Shown: positions 45,535-54,688 of the stretch, piece by piece
Numbering within the stretch: the stretch's first letter is position 1
Layout: each line of letters starts with the position of its first letter
Assembly: GCF_002849695.1 (NCBI RefSeq)
Contig: NZ_CP018937.1
Coordinates: 4,774,001-4,838,000, forward strand
DNA: 64,000 nt
DNA from: Bacteroides fragilis
Lineage (GTDB): Bacteria; Bacteroidota; Bacteroidia; Bacteroidales; Bacteroidaceae
Direction of reading: 5' to 3'
Notes under the pieces: model-generated
Told to the model about the DNA's origin: nothing
Database searches by the model: none
What the model saw: the letters and a program-made list of their open reading frames with translations, nothing else
Position numbers and translations under genes: made by a program

Positions 45535-48015
45535 ATGAAGCTTAAACTATCGACTCTGTTCTTGGGTGCAGCTGCCATGCTGAGCAGTTGTGGGGCACCG
45601 CAGGACGTCAAGAGTGAAAAAAGTGAGATGCGTGCACCGGCCTATCCGTTGGTGATGATTGACCCTTACACCAGTGCCTGGTCGTTTACGGATAATCTGT
45701 ATGACGGACCGGTGAAACACTGGACCGGTAAGGACTTCCCGTTCTTGGGTGTTGCCAAGGTAGACGGACAGATTTACCGTTTCATGGGAACGGAAGAACT
45801 TGAGCTGCTTCCGCTGGTTAAGACCTCGGAACAAGGCAGATGGACAGCTAAGTATACAACAAAGAAACCGGCTGACGGCTGGCAGAATGCCGACTTTAAT
45901 GATGCGGCATGGAAAGAAGGAGAAGGTGCTTTCGGTACTATGGAGAATGAAAGTACAGCCAAGACCCAGTGGGGAGAAGAGTATATCTGGATACGCCGTA
46001 AAGCGGATATTAAAGACAACCTGCAAGGTAAAAATGTATATCTGGAATATTCTCACGACGATGACGCCATCATCTATGTGAATGGCGTGAAGGTGGTGGA
46101 TACCGGTAACTCGGCTAAGAAACATATGCTTGCCAAACTGCCGGAAGAGGCTGTGGCCGCACTGAAACAGGGAGAGAACCTGATTGCAATTTACTGTAAC
46201 AACCGTGTTGCCAACGGTCTGATCGATTGCGGTCTGTTGGTAGAGAAAGACAATACACAGAACTTTACTCAGACAGCAGTACAGAAATCGGTAGACGTGC
46301 AGGCTATGCAGACCAACTACGAATTTACTTGCGGACCGGTGGACTTGAAACTTGCGTTCACTTCACCTCTCTTTATGGACAATCTCGATTTGATGGCTCG
46401 TCCGGTGAACTACCTTACATATGAAGTAGCTTCGAATGATGGAAAAACACATAACGTAGAACTTTATTTTGAAGCCGGTCCGCAGTGGGCACTCGACCAG
46501 CCTCATCAAGAAGCCGTAGCCGAAAGCTTTACCGAAGGTGATTTGGTATACCTCAAGACAGGAAGCCGCAATCAGGAAATATTGGGTAAAAAAGGCGATG
46601 ATGTCCGCATTGACTGGGGATATTTCTATCTGGCTGCTGACAAGGAAAACAGCACTTGTGCAACCGGAGATGGAAAGACACTGAGAAAGAGCTTCATCGA
46701 CGGACAACTGACTTCATCGAAAACCGATGGAAGTGATAAGTTGGCATTGGTTCGCTCACTGGGTGAAACGAAGAAAGCAGAAGGACATCTGCTCCTGGGA
46801 TACGATGATTTATATTCTGTTCAGTATTTTGGAGAGAACCTCCGTCCGTACTGGAATCGTACCGGAACCGAAACCATTCTGTCACAGTTTGCAAAAGCCG
46901 ATAAAGAGTACGATGCATTGATGGATAAATGTGCCGCATTCGATGCCAATCTGATGAAAGAAGCCACCGAGGCCGGTGGGCGTAAATATGCCGAGCTCTG
47001 TGCGCTGGCTTATCGCCAGGCTATCGCTGCCCATAAGTTGGTGGAAGCTCCGAACAAGGACCTGTTGTTCCTTTCAAAAGAAAACTTCAGCAATGGTTCA
47101 ATCGGTACGGTAGACATCACTTATCCTTCTTCTCCTTTGTTCCTTATGTACAATCCGGAATTGGCAAAAGGTTTGATGAACCACATCTTTTATTATAGCG
47201 AAAGTGGAAAATGGAACAAGCCGTTTGCAGCACATGATGTAGGTACTTATCCGTTGGCTAACGGTCAGACATACGGCGGCGATATGCCGGTAGAAGAATC
47301 GGGAAATATATTGGTACTGACTGCTGCTGTCGCTGCTGTTGAGGGGAATGCCGACTATGCTCAGAAACATTGGGATGTACTGACCACCTGGACGGATTAT
47401 CTGGCAGAATACGGTCTGGATCCGGATACCCAGTTGTGTACAGACGACTTTGCCGGACACTTTGCACACAACGCCAACCTGTCTATCAAAGCCATTCTGG
47501 GTGTAGCGTCTTATGGCTACCTGGCTGATAAGTTAGGCAAGAAAGAAGTGGCTGAGAAATATACACAGAAAGCCAAAGAAATGGCTGCCGAATGGGTGAA
47601 GATGGCAGATGACGGTGATCATTACCGCCTGACCTTTGACAAGCCCGGAACTTGGAGCCAGAAGTACAATCTGGTATGGGATAAACTGATGAATCTGCAG
47701 ATATTCCCTGAAACAGTTGCACAGAAAGAGATAGCTTACTATCTTGGCAAGCAGAACAGATATGGATTGCCGCTGGATAACCGTGAAACTTATACCAAGA
47801 CCGACTGGATTATGTGGACTGCTACACTGGCGCCGGATAAAGCCACATTCGAGAAGTTTATCGACCCGGTTTACCTGTTCATGAACGAGACTACCGACCG
47901 TGTACCGATGTCTGACTGGGTATTTACCGATCGTCCCAACCAGAGAGGTTTCCAGGCTCGTTCGGTAGTAGGCGGATACTATATCAAGATGCTTGAGAAG
48001 AAGTTGAAAAAATAA
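45535..48015 (+). CDS. DUF4965/DUF5127/DUF1793 six-hairpin enzyme, lipoprotein paralog
   Basis: The start at 45535 gives a lipoprotein leader (lipobox MLSSC, Cys18 or so); the frame's earlier ATG overlaps the upstream stop. The 826-residue protein parallels the enzyme at 23773 from end to end: PAYPLVMIDPYTSAWSF, an inserted sandwich with YSHDDDAIIYVNGVKV, DUF4965 blocks FLSKENFSNGSIGTVD, HDVGTYPLANGQ and TDDFAGHFAHNANLS. One copy has a plain signal peptide and this one a lipobox, so they probably act in different compartments. Glycosidase activity is inferred from fold type and context. No characterised relative is certain to me. Confidence 0.82.
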   Translation: MKLKLSTLFLGAAAMLSSCGAPQDVKSEKSEMRAPAYPLVMIDPYTSAWSFTDNLYDGPVKHWTGKDFPFLGVAKVDGQIYRFMGTEELELLPLVKTSEQGRWTAKYTTKKPADGWQNADFNDAAWKEGEGAFGTMENESTAKTQWGEEYIWIRRKADIKDNLQGKNVYLEYSHDDDAIIYVNGVKVVDTGNSAKKHMLAKLPEEAVAALKQGENLIAIYCNNRVANGLIDCGLLVEKDNTQNFTQTAVQKSVDVQAMQTNYEFTCGPVDLKLAFTSPLFMDNLDLMARPVNYLTYEVASNDGKTHNVELYFEAGPQWALDQPHQEAVAESFTEGDLVYLKTGSRNQEILGKKGDDVRIDWGYFYLAADKENSTCATGDGKTLRKSFIDGQLTSSKTDGSDKLALVRSLGETKKAEGHLLLGYDDLYSVQYFGENLRPYWNRTGTETILSQFAKADKEYDALMDKCAAFDANLMKEATEAGGRKYAELCALAYRQAIAAHKLVEAPNKDLLFLSKENFSNGSIGTVDITYPSSPLFLMYNPELAKGLMNHIFYYSESGKWNKPFAAHDVGTYPLANGQTYGGDMPVEESGNILVLTAAVAAVEGNADYAQKHWDVLTTWTDYLAEYGLDPDTQLCTDDFAGHFAHNANLSIKAILGVASYGYLADKLGKKEVAEKYTQKAKEMAAEWVKMADDGDHYRLTFDKPGTWSQKYNLVWDKLMNLQIFPETVAQKEIAYYLGKQNRYGLPLDNRETYTKTDWIMWTATLAPDKATFEKFIDPVYLFMNETTDRVPMSDWVFTDRPNQRGFQARSVVGGYYIKMLEKKLKK

Positions 48016-48021
48016 GATTCT

Positions 48022-48113
48022 GTCACAGGTGACACGGATTTTCACAGGTTAATCATTTTTCCCATTGATATTGAAGATTAAAGAATCTGTGTTAATCCGC
48101 GTAATCTGTGGTG
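48022..48113. repeat. Palindromic intergenic element, copy C
   Basis: The left arm (GTCACAGGTGACACGG) and right arm (CCGCGTAATCTGTGGTG) form an imperfect inverted repeat in the gap before GH92. The right arm ends 20 nt before the GH92 ATG, as in copies D and E. Confidence 0.78.
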
Positions 48114-48133
48114 AATTTAAAACCATTATTATC

Positions 48134-50419
48134 ATGAAGAAATTAGCGCTATTACTTGTTGGCGTACTGGGTACTGCTCTTTGTACTTTTGCAAAGAATA
48201 CAACAGAGCCGGTGGACTATGTGAGTCCGTTGGTTGGTACCCAGTCAAAACATGCTTTGTCTACCGGAAATACATATCCGGCTATTGCCATGCCTTGGGG
48301 GATGAACTTCTGGGTGGCACAAACCGGAAAAATGGGTGACGGATGGGCTTATACGTATGATGCTGATAAAATCAGAGGGTTTAAACAGACTCACCAGCCC
48401 AGCCCGTGGATTAATGACTACGGGCAGTTTGCCATTATGCCTGTTACGGGAAAGGTGGTATTCGATCAGGATCAGCGCGCAAGCTGGTTCTCGCATAAAG
48501 CTGAGGTTGCCAAACCGTATTATTATAAAGTATATCTGGCCGATCATGATGTAACTACCGAAATTGCTCCGACCAGCCGTGCGGCGATGTTTCGTTTCAC
48601 TTTTCCTGAGAGTAAAGACTCTTATGTAGTCGTAGATGCTTTCGACAACGGTTCGTATGTGAAAGTGATTCCGGAAGAGAACAAGATCATCGGCTACACA
48701 ACCAAGAACAGTGGAGGAGTGCCGGAGAACTTTAAGAATTATTTTGTACTGGTGTTCGATAAGCCGTTCACTTTTACCGCAGCAGTTACCAACGGCAACA
48801 TCCGTCCGGGTGAGCTGGAATCGAAAGATAAACATGCAGGTGGTATCATCGGGTTCTCTACACGTCGCGGAGAGACGGTCAACGTACGAGTGGCTTCTTC
48901 TTTCATCAGTCCCGAACAGGCTGAACAGAACCTGAAAGAACTGGGCAAAGACAATCTGGAAGCTGTTGCTGCCAAAGGACGCCAGGAGTGGAACAAGGTG
49001 CTGGGACGCATTGAGGTGGAAGACGATAATATGGATCATCTCCGCACGTTCTATTCTTGTCTGTATCGTTCGGTACTCTTCCCGAGAAGTTTTTATGAAC
49101 TGGATGCCAAAGGAAGCCCGGTACATTACAGCCCCTACAATGGGAAAGTCTTGCCGGGTTATATGTTTACCGATACCGGTTTCTGGGATACTTTCCGTTG
49201 CCTGTTCCCGTTCCTCAACCTGATGTATCCTTCGATGAACGAAAAGATGCAAGAAGGATTGGTGAATACTTATAAAGAGAGTGGATTTCTTCCCGAATGG
49301 GCAAGCCCGGGTCACAGAGGCTGTATGGTAGGAAACAATTCCGCTTCGGTAGTGGCCGATGCCTATCTGAAAGGTCTGAAAGGATACGAGATAGAAACCC
49401 TCTGGGAGGCAGTGAAGCATGGTGCGAATGCAGTTCATCCACAGGTTTCCTCTACCGGACGTCTCGGCTACGAGTATTACAATAAACTGGGTTACGTACC
49501 TTACAATGTAGGTATTAACGAGAATGCCGCCCGTACGCTGGAATATGCTTATGATGACTGGTGTATCTATCAACTGGGCCGGGCGCTGAATAAGCCCGAA
49601 GAAGAGATAGCCGTCTATGCACAGCGTGCCATGAATTATAAGAACCTGTACGATAAAGAACATAAGCTGATGCGTGGCAAGAATAAGGACGGACAATTCC
49701 AGTCACCATTCAACCCGCTGAAGTGGGGTGACGCTTTCACCGAAGGAAACAGCTGGCATTATACCTGGTCCGTATTCCATGATCCTCAGGGACTGATCGA
49801 TCTGATGGGCGGACAGCAAGGATTCAACCAAATGATGGACTCGGTGTTTATCCTGCCTCCTGTATTTGATGACAGCTATTACGGTGGTGTGATTCATGAG
49901 ATCCGTGAAATGCAGATCATGAATATGGGACAGTATGCCCACGGTAACCAGCCTATCCAGCATATGCTTTATCTGTACAATTACTCGGGACAACCGTGGA
50001 AAGCGCAGCATTGGATTCGTGAGGTGATGGATAAACTTTATACACCCAATCCTGACGGTTATTGCGGCGACGAAGACAACGGGCAGACATCGGCCTGGTA
50101 TGTGTTCTCTGCAATGGGATTCTATCCTGTATGTCCGGGAACGGATCAGTACGTGATGGGTACACCGTACTTCAAGCAGATGAAACTACATCTCGAAAAT
50201 GGCAAGACGGTGGTAATCAGTGCACCGGGTAATAGTGATGAAAACCGTTACATCGCGTCGATGACTGTAAATGGTAAGTCGTTAACCCGCAATTACCTGA
50301 CACATAAAGAACTGATGAACGGTGCGAAGATCACGATGAAAATGTCGTCTACTCCCAACAAACAGCGCGGAGTGCGTGAATCGGATTTTCCATATTCGTT
50401 TTCTAAAGAAGTTCGTTGA
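48134..50419 (+). CDS. GH92 alpha-mannosidase with Gln in place of the usual catalytic acid
   Basis: The start at 48134 gives a clean signal peptide (MKKLALLLVGVLG to FAKN); an in-frame extension upstream is merely the palindromic repeat. The 761-residue protein has the GH92 N-terminal beta-sandwich (PWGMNFWVAQTGK) and the (alpha/alpha)6 domain with GQTSAWYVFSAMGFYPV. GH92 enzymes are calcium-dependent inverting exo-alpha-mannosidases. Their general acid normally is Glu in a GNEP..H motif. Here the sequence is HGNQPIQH, with Gln606. A Gln at this site is known in a GH92 that cleaves mannose-1-phospho-6-mannose, where no acid is needed. Activity on phosphomannan or another good leaving group is therefore a reasonable prediction. 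Confidence 0.9.
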   Translation: MKKLALLLVGVLGTALCTFAKNTTEPVDYVSPLVGTQSKHALSTGNTYPAIAMPWGMNFWVAQTGKMGDGWAYTYDADKIRGFKQTHQPSPWINDYGQFAIMPVTGKVVFDQDQRASWFSHKAEVAKPYYYKVYLADHDVTTEIAPTSRAAMFRFTFPESKDSYVVVDAFDNGSYVKVIPEENKIIGYTTKNSGGVPENFKNYFVLVFDKPFTFTAAVTNGNIRPGELESKDKHAGGIIGFSTRRGETVNVRVASSFISPEQAEQNLKELGKDNLEAVAAKGRQEWNKVLGRIEVEDDNMDHLRTFYSCLYRSVLFPRSFYELDAKGSPVHYSPYNGKVLPGYMFTDTGFWDTFRCLFPFLNLMYPSMNEKMQEGLVNTYKESGFLPEWASPGHRGCMVGNNSASVVADAYLKGLKGYEIETLWEAVKHGANAVHPQVSSTGRLGYEYYNKLGYVPYNVGINENAARTLEYAYDDWCIYQLGRALNKPEEEIAVYAQRAMNYKNLYDKEHKLMRGKNKDGQFQSPFNPLKWGDAFTEGNSWHYTWSVFHDPQGLIDLMGGQQGFNQMMDSVFILPPVFDDSYYGGVIHEIREMQIMNMGQYAHGNQPIQHMLYLYNYSGQPWKAQHWIREVMDKLYTPNPDGYCGDEDNGQTSAWYVFSAMGFYPVCPGTDQYVMGTPYFKQMKLHLENGKTVVISAPGNSDENRYIASMTVNGKSLTRNYLTHKELMNGAKITMKMSSTPNKQRGVRESDFPYSFSKEVR

Positions 50420-50458
50420 GGCTGCAAAAAAGATAACTTATATAAACCAATCAAGATT

Positions 50459-51925
50459 ATGCCAGGAAAAAACTCAAAGAAAATGATCGGGGCATGTGTC
50501 GTAACTGCGGCATTGCTCTGTGTACCTTCGGTTCTGAAGGCAGAAGGTATGTTGTCACATTATACTTGTGTGGCAGATGCTATTCAGAAAGACAACCGTC
50601 CGGAACCGGCTAAACGTCTGTTCCGTTCACAGGCAGTAGAAAATGAAATTATCCGCGTACAGAAGCTGTTGCGTAATTCGAAGTTGGCCTGGATGTTTAC
50701 CAACTGTTTTCCGAATACGCTGGATACCACCGTACACTTTCGTATGGGCAAGGACGGCAAACCCGATACTTTTGTTTATACCGGAGATATTCATGCCATG
50801 TGGCTTCGCGACTCGGGTGCCCAGGTATGGCCTTATGTACAGCTCGCCAACTCCGATCCGGAGTTGAAAAAAATGCTTGCCGGAGTGATCAACCGCCAAT
50901 TCAAGTGTATCAATATCGATCCGTATGCCAATGCATTCAATGACGGTCCTAAAGGCGGCGAATGGATGAGTGACCTGACGGACATGAAGCCTGAACTGCA
51001 TGAACGTAAATGGGAAATCGACTCACTCTGCTATCCCTTGCGTCTGGCTTATCAGTACTGGAAGACAACAGGTGATGCCAGTATCTTCGATGAAGAATGG
51101 ATACAGGCGATTACCAATGTATTGCGTACTTTTAAAGAACAACAGCGTAAAGACGGTGTAGGCCCGTATAAGTTTCAGCGTAAGACAGAGCGTGCACTCG
51201 ATACAGTGACTAACGACGGACTGGGTAACCCGGTGAAACCTGTCGGACTGATTGTTTCTACTTTCCGTCCTTCGGATGATGCTACCACACTGCAATATCT
51301 GGTTCCTTCGAATTTCTTTGCCGTGTCTTCGCTTCGTAAGGCAGCCGAGATTCTGACAACGGTAAATAAAAAGACCGCTTTGGCCAACGAATGTAAGGCT
51401 TTGGCAGATGAAGTGGAGACAGCCTTGAAAAAATATGCTGTTTACAATCATCCCAAATACGGAAAGATCTATGCTTTCGAGGTAGACGGTTTTGGTAACC
51501 ATATGCTGATGGACGATGCAAACGTTCCGAGTTTGCTGGCTATGCCTTATCTGGGCGATGTTTCACTGGACGATCCGATTTATCAGAATACCCGTCGCTT
51601 TGTGTGGAGCCTCGACAATCCTTACTTCTTTAAAGGTAAGGCAGGCGAAGGCATTGGCGGACCACATATCGGTTACGATATGGTATGGCCTATGAGTATC
51701 ATGATGAAGGCTTTCACCAGCAAAGACGATGCAGAAATCAAGTCGTGCATTAAAATGCTGATGAATACGGATGCGGGTACAGGCTTTATGCACGAATCGT
51801 TCCACAAAGACAATCCGGAGAAATTTACCCGTGCCTGGTTTGCGTGGCAGAACACTTTGTTCGGCGAATTGATCCTGAAACTGGTGAACGAAGGTAAAGT
51901 GGATATGCTGAATAGTATACAATAA
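50459..51925 (+). CDS. GH125 exo-alpha-1,6-mannosidase
   Basis: The 488-residue exported protein begins with a Lys-rich signal (about 30 residues, ending VLKAE). The GH125 family fold is recognised by HAMWLRDSGAQVWPY near residue 115, NAFNDGPKGGEWMSDLTD, EIDSLCYPLRLAY and the C-terminal MHESFHKDNPEKFTRAWFAWQN. In characterised members an Asp acts as general acid and a Glu, probably the one in MHESF, as base. GH125 enzymes remove terminal alpha-1,6-mannose, matching the GH76 endo-enzyme at the head of the operon. It begins 39 bp after GH92. A palindromic element lies in the 142-bp gap that follows. Confidence 0.95.
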   Translation: MPGKNSKKMIGACVVTAALLCVPSVLKAEGMLSHYTCVADAIQKDNRPEPAKRLFRSQAVENEIIRVQKLLRNSKLAWMFTNCFPNTLDTTVHFRMGKDGKPDTFVYTGDIHAMWLRDSGAQVWPYVQLANSDPELKKMLAGVINRQFKCINIDPYANAFNDGPKGGEWMSDLTDMKPELHERKWEIDSLCYPLRLAYQYWKTTGDASIFDEEWIQAITNVLRTFKEQQRKDGVGPYKFQRKTERALDTVTNDGLGNPVKPVGLIVSTFRPSDDATTLQYLVPSNFFAVSSLRKAAEILTTVNKKTALANECKALADEVETALKKYAVYNHPKYGKIYAFEVDGFGNHMLMDDANVPSLLAMPYLGDVSLDDPIYQNTRRFVWSLDNPYFFKGKAGEGIGGPHIGYDMVWPMSIMMKAFTSKDDAEIKSCIKMLMNTDAGTGFMHESFHKDNPEKFTRAWFAWQNTLFGELILKLVNEGKVDMLNSIQ

Positions 51926-51955
51926 GAATATAACGAAACAGAAAAGAATACGATT

Positions 51956-52048
51956 CACCACAGATTACGCGGATTACCACAGAATTTTTGATATAAAGTC
52001 TCAATAGGACAATTTATTAATCTGTGGAAATCTGTGTAATCTGTGGTG
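51956..52048. repeat. Palindromic intergenic element, copy D
   Basis: The outer arms CACCACAGATTACGCGG and the complementary AATCTGTGTAATCTGTGGTG form a clear inverted repeat. It lies in the GH125-galM gap, ending 19 nt before the galM ATG. Confidence 0.82.
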
Positions 52049-52067
52049 GACTCAAAACAGTTTAATC

Positions 52068-53204
52068 ATGAAGAAATTAGCTGTATGGGCACTTGGTGCC
52101 CTCTTTGTAGCCGGTTGTGCAAAGACAGAACAGACTACTACGGATTCCGGTTTGGTGAAGAGTAACTTCCGGACTGAAGTGAACGGAAAGAAAACCGATT
52201 TATACGTACTCCGGAATCAGAACAACATGGAGGTTTGCGTCACTAACTTTGGCGGACGCATCGTTTCGGTGATGGTTCCCGGTAAAGACGGGGTGATGCG
52301 TGATGTGGTACTTGGCTTCGATTCCATTCAGGATTATATCAGCAAACCTTCGGATTTTGGTGCGAGCATAGGCCGTTATGCCAATCGCATCAATCAGGGA
52401 AAGTTTACGCTGGATGGTGTTGAATACCAGTTGCCGCGCAATAACTACGGACATTGCCTGCATGGTGGTCCGAAGGGATACCAGTATCAGGTATATGATG
52501 CTCTTCAGACCGGTCCTCAGGAACTTGAACTGACCTATCGCTCAAAAGACGGTGAAGAAGGTTTCCCCGGTAACATTACTTGCAAAGTAATCATGAAACT
52601 GACAGACGATAATGCGATCGATATTCAGTATGAAGCCGAAACTGACAAACCGACTATCGTCAACATGACCAACCACTCTTATTTCAATCTGGATGGTGAT
52701 GCTGGCAGCAACGCAGATCATCTGCTGACTATCGACGCCGATTCTTACACTCCGGTGGACAGCACCTTTATGACTACAGGTGAGATTGTGACAGTGGAAG
52801 GTACTCCGATGGACTTCCGCACACCGACTCCGGTTGGTGCACGTATCAACGATTTTGATTTTGTTCAGTTGAAGAATGGCAATGGCTACGATCATAACTG
52901 GGTGCTGAATGCCAAGGGAGATATTACCCGGAAAGCCGCAACTCTCGAATCGCCCAAGACAGGTATCGTACTCGATGTATATACCAACGAACCGGGTATT
53001 CAGGTGTATGCCGGCAACTTCCTCGATGGTTCGCTGACCGGAAAGAAAGGCATTACTTACAATCAACGTGCTTCTGTCTGTCTGGAGACTCAGAAATATC
53101 CCGATACACCGAACAAGCCCGAATGGCCTTCGGCCGTGTTGCGCCCGGGTGAGAAATATAACAGTCATTGTATATTCAAGTTCTCGGTTGACAACGGCAA
53201 ATAA
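52068..53204 (+). CDS. galM: Aldose 1-epimerase (mutarotase) lipoprotein
   Basis: The 378-residue protein has a lipobox (FVAGC, Cys17) and a beta-sandwich mutarotase fold. Key residues: His in CLHGGPKGYQYQV, His in NHSYFNLDGDAG, and the catalytic base Glu in CLETQKYPDTPN. The enzyme interconverts alpha and beta anomers of free sugars. Here it probably acts in the periplasm on sugar released by the exo-enzymes. It is the last gene of the P5 operon and is followed by a good terminator at 53228. Confidence 0.93.
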   Translation: MKKLAVWALGALFVAGCAKTEQTTTDSGLVKSNFRTEVNGKKTDLYVLRNQNNMEVCVTNFGGRIVSVMVPGKDGVMRDVVLGFDSIQDYISKPSDFGASIGRYANRINQGKFTLDGVEYQLPRNNYGHCLHGGPKGYQYQVYDALQTGPQELELTYRSKDGEEGFPGNITCKVIMKLTDDNAIDIQYEAETDKPTIVNMTNHSYFNLDGDAGSNADHLLTIDADSYTPVDSTFMTTGEIVTVEGTPMDFRTPTPVGARINDFDFVQLKNGNGYDHNWVLNAKGDITRKAATLESPKTGIVLDVYTNEPGIQVYAGNFLDGSLTGKKGITYNQRASVCLETQKYPDTPNKPEWPSAVLRPGEKYNSHCIFKFSVDNGK

Positions 53205-53227
53205 TCACAAGCGTTTTTAGTTGTATT

Positions 53228-53282
53228 GGCATAAGGAACATAGGATCCGACGGGTCTGATTCTATATCCTTATGCCTTTTTT
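53228..53282 (+). terminator. Terminator after galM
   Basis: The stem GGCATAAGGA pairs with TCCTTATGCC, with extra pairing of ATAGGATC/GATTCTAT toward the loop, followed by TTTTTT. It ends the operon that begins at 42199, so the GH43 at 53532 is a separate unit. Confidence 0.85.
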
Positions 53283-53428
53283 AATTCCTTATGTTCATAC
53301 CACAACACATACACAAACTAAAGGTAAGATTGATACCGATAACCTGTTGAAGTTAGACTGGTTTCAGTTTAATAAGCGCCGAAGAAAATAGTCGGTTGGC
53401 TTAATACGGAATAGAAATAAATCTATTT

Positions 53429-53511
53429 CACCACAGATTAATACAGAGTCTTTAATCTAATTCTCAGTGAGATAAATTATTAATCTGTGAAAATCCGTGT
53501 AATCTGTGGTG
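53429..53511. repeat. Palindromic intergenic element, copy E
   Basis: The arms CACCACAGATTA and TAATCTGTGGTG are exact inverse complements in the outermost 12 bp. It ends 20 nt before the GH43 ATG. The rest of the 327-bp gap 53205-53531 holds the galM terminator and no gene. Confidence 0.82.
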
Positions 53512-53531
53512 AATTCAAAACCCTTACAGTT

Positions 53532-54500
53532 ATGAAAAAGAAAATGATTATTGGCGGGACAATGTTGCTGGGATTACTGATTACGTTTTGTTCGTATACA
53601 GGAGTTACTGAAAAACCGGACATCCCCGAAGTGAAAGCTATGGGAGAGTCGGTTCCATTGGGTGATCCATTCATTCTGTTGCACGACGGCGTTTATTATG
53701 CCTATGGAACGCATGCGGCAGATGGTATTGAAGTCTATACTTCAAAGGACTTGAAGCGGTGGAAACTGCATGGGCTGGCACTGAATAAAGAAGATGTGTG
53801 GGCGGATAGCCGCTTTTGGGCACCTGAGATTTATGAGATCCATGGTAAGTTTTATATGTATTATACGGCGGATGAACACATCTGCGTAGCGATTTCCGAT
53901 TCACCCGTAGGACCGTTCAGACAGAAGGAAAAGAAACCAATGATAGCTGACGAGAAAATGATCGACAGTTCGTTGTTTATTGATGATGACGGGAAGCCGT
54001 ATCTTTTCTTTGTCCGGTTCAACGACGGCAACAACGTGTGGGTAGCCGAACTGGAAAATGATTATATGACGATCAAAGCAGAAACCATGCGTCCTTGCGT
54101 TCATGTGTCCCAAGCATGGGAAGAAGCCTGGCCTCGGGTCAACGAGGGCTCTTATGTGCTTAAACACAAGGGGCTGTATTATATGACCTATTCCGGCAAT
54201 AGCTTTGAAAGTCCGTTCTATGGGGTAGGCTGTGCTACGGCAACCGATATAATGGGCGAATGGACCAAATATGATGAAAACCCTATTTTGCAGAACCCCG
54301 GTACTTTGCAGGGTGTAGGGCATAGCGCTATGTTCAAAGATAAAGAGGGTAAACTTCGTATCGTTTATCATGCACATAAGGATAAAGAGCATATTCATCC
54401 GCGTGGAATGTATATTGGTTCTGTCAGCTTTCAAAAGGTGAATGGTGTGGACCGTATGCGCATTAGCAAAGATTATATTACTGCAGAGCTGGTAAAGTAA
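53532..54500 (+). CDS. GH43 family glycosidase (putative lipoprotein)
   Basis: The start at 53532 (MKKKMIIGG) is chosen because the extension to 53487 is made of repeat E. The 322-residue protein has a leader ending in LLITFC (possible lipid attachment at Cys20) and the five-bladed propeller. The full GH43 triad is present: base Asp45 in LGDPFIL, modulator Asp145 in IDSSLF, acid Glu205 in VNEGSY. It is predicted to remove arabinofuranose, xylose or galactose units. It stands alone after the galM terminator and has no copy of the HTCS operator nearby. It may be transcribed by read-through or from a promoter within the repeat. Confidence 0.87.
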   Translation: MKKKMIIGGTMLLGLLITFCSYTGVTEKPDIPEVKAMGESVPLGDPFILLHDGVYYAYGTHAADGIEVYTSKDLKRWKLHGLALNKEDVWADSRFWAPEIYEIHGKFYMYYTADEHICVAISDSPVGPFRQKEKKPMIADEKMIDSSLFIDDDGKPYLFFVRFNDGNNVWVAELENDYMTIKAETMRPCVHVSQAWEEAWPRVNEGSYVLKHKGLYYMTYSGNSFESPFYGVGCATATDIMGEWTKYDENPILQNPGTLQGVGHSAMFKDKEGKLRIVYHAHKDKEHIHPRGMYIGSVSFQKVNGVDRMRISKDYITAELVK

Positions 54501-54688
54501 AGCAGAGAGAGTGATTTGATAATATGATCCTGTTTTCCTGTATCAGCTTTCAAAAAGTAACTGAAATGCTTTTTCTGATAACTGCCTCTTCCTTTCTTTC
54601 TGTTCAACCGGAAGGATAGGAGGGCGATAGCCGGGGTAAATGCAATGAAAAGCCGGACTTTTTGGACTCTGAAGCCGGCATTTCCCGG

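Noticed and set aside
48065..48133. N-terminal extension of the GH92 frame
   Set aside because: It encodes part of palindromic element C. The same peptide (VICGEFKT) appears in the frame before the GH43 at 53532, showing it is translated repeat, and a normal signal peptide starts at 48134.
48245..49696. Long open frame (483 codons) antisense to GH92
   Set aside because: It lies wholly within GH92 on the other strand, has no leader or motif, and its composition is that of a shadow of a well-conserved gene.
53487..53531. N-terminal extension of the GH43 frame
   Set aside because: It is made of palindromic element E; the ATG at 53532 gives a proper leader.
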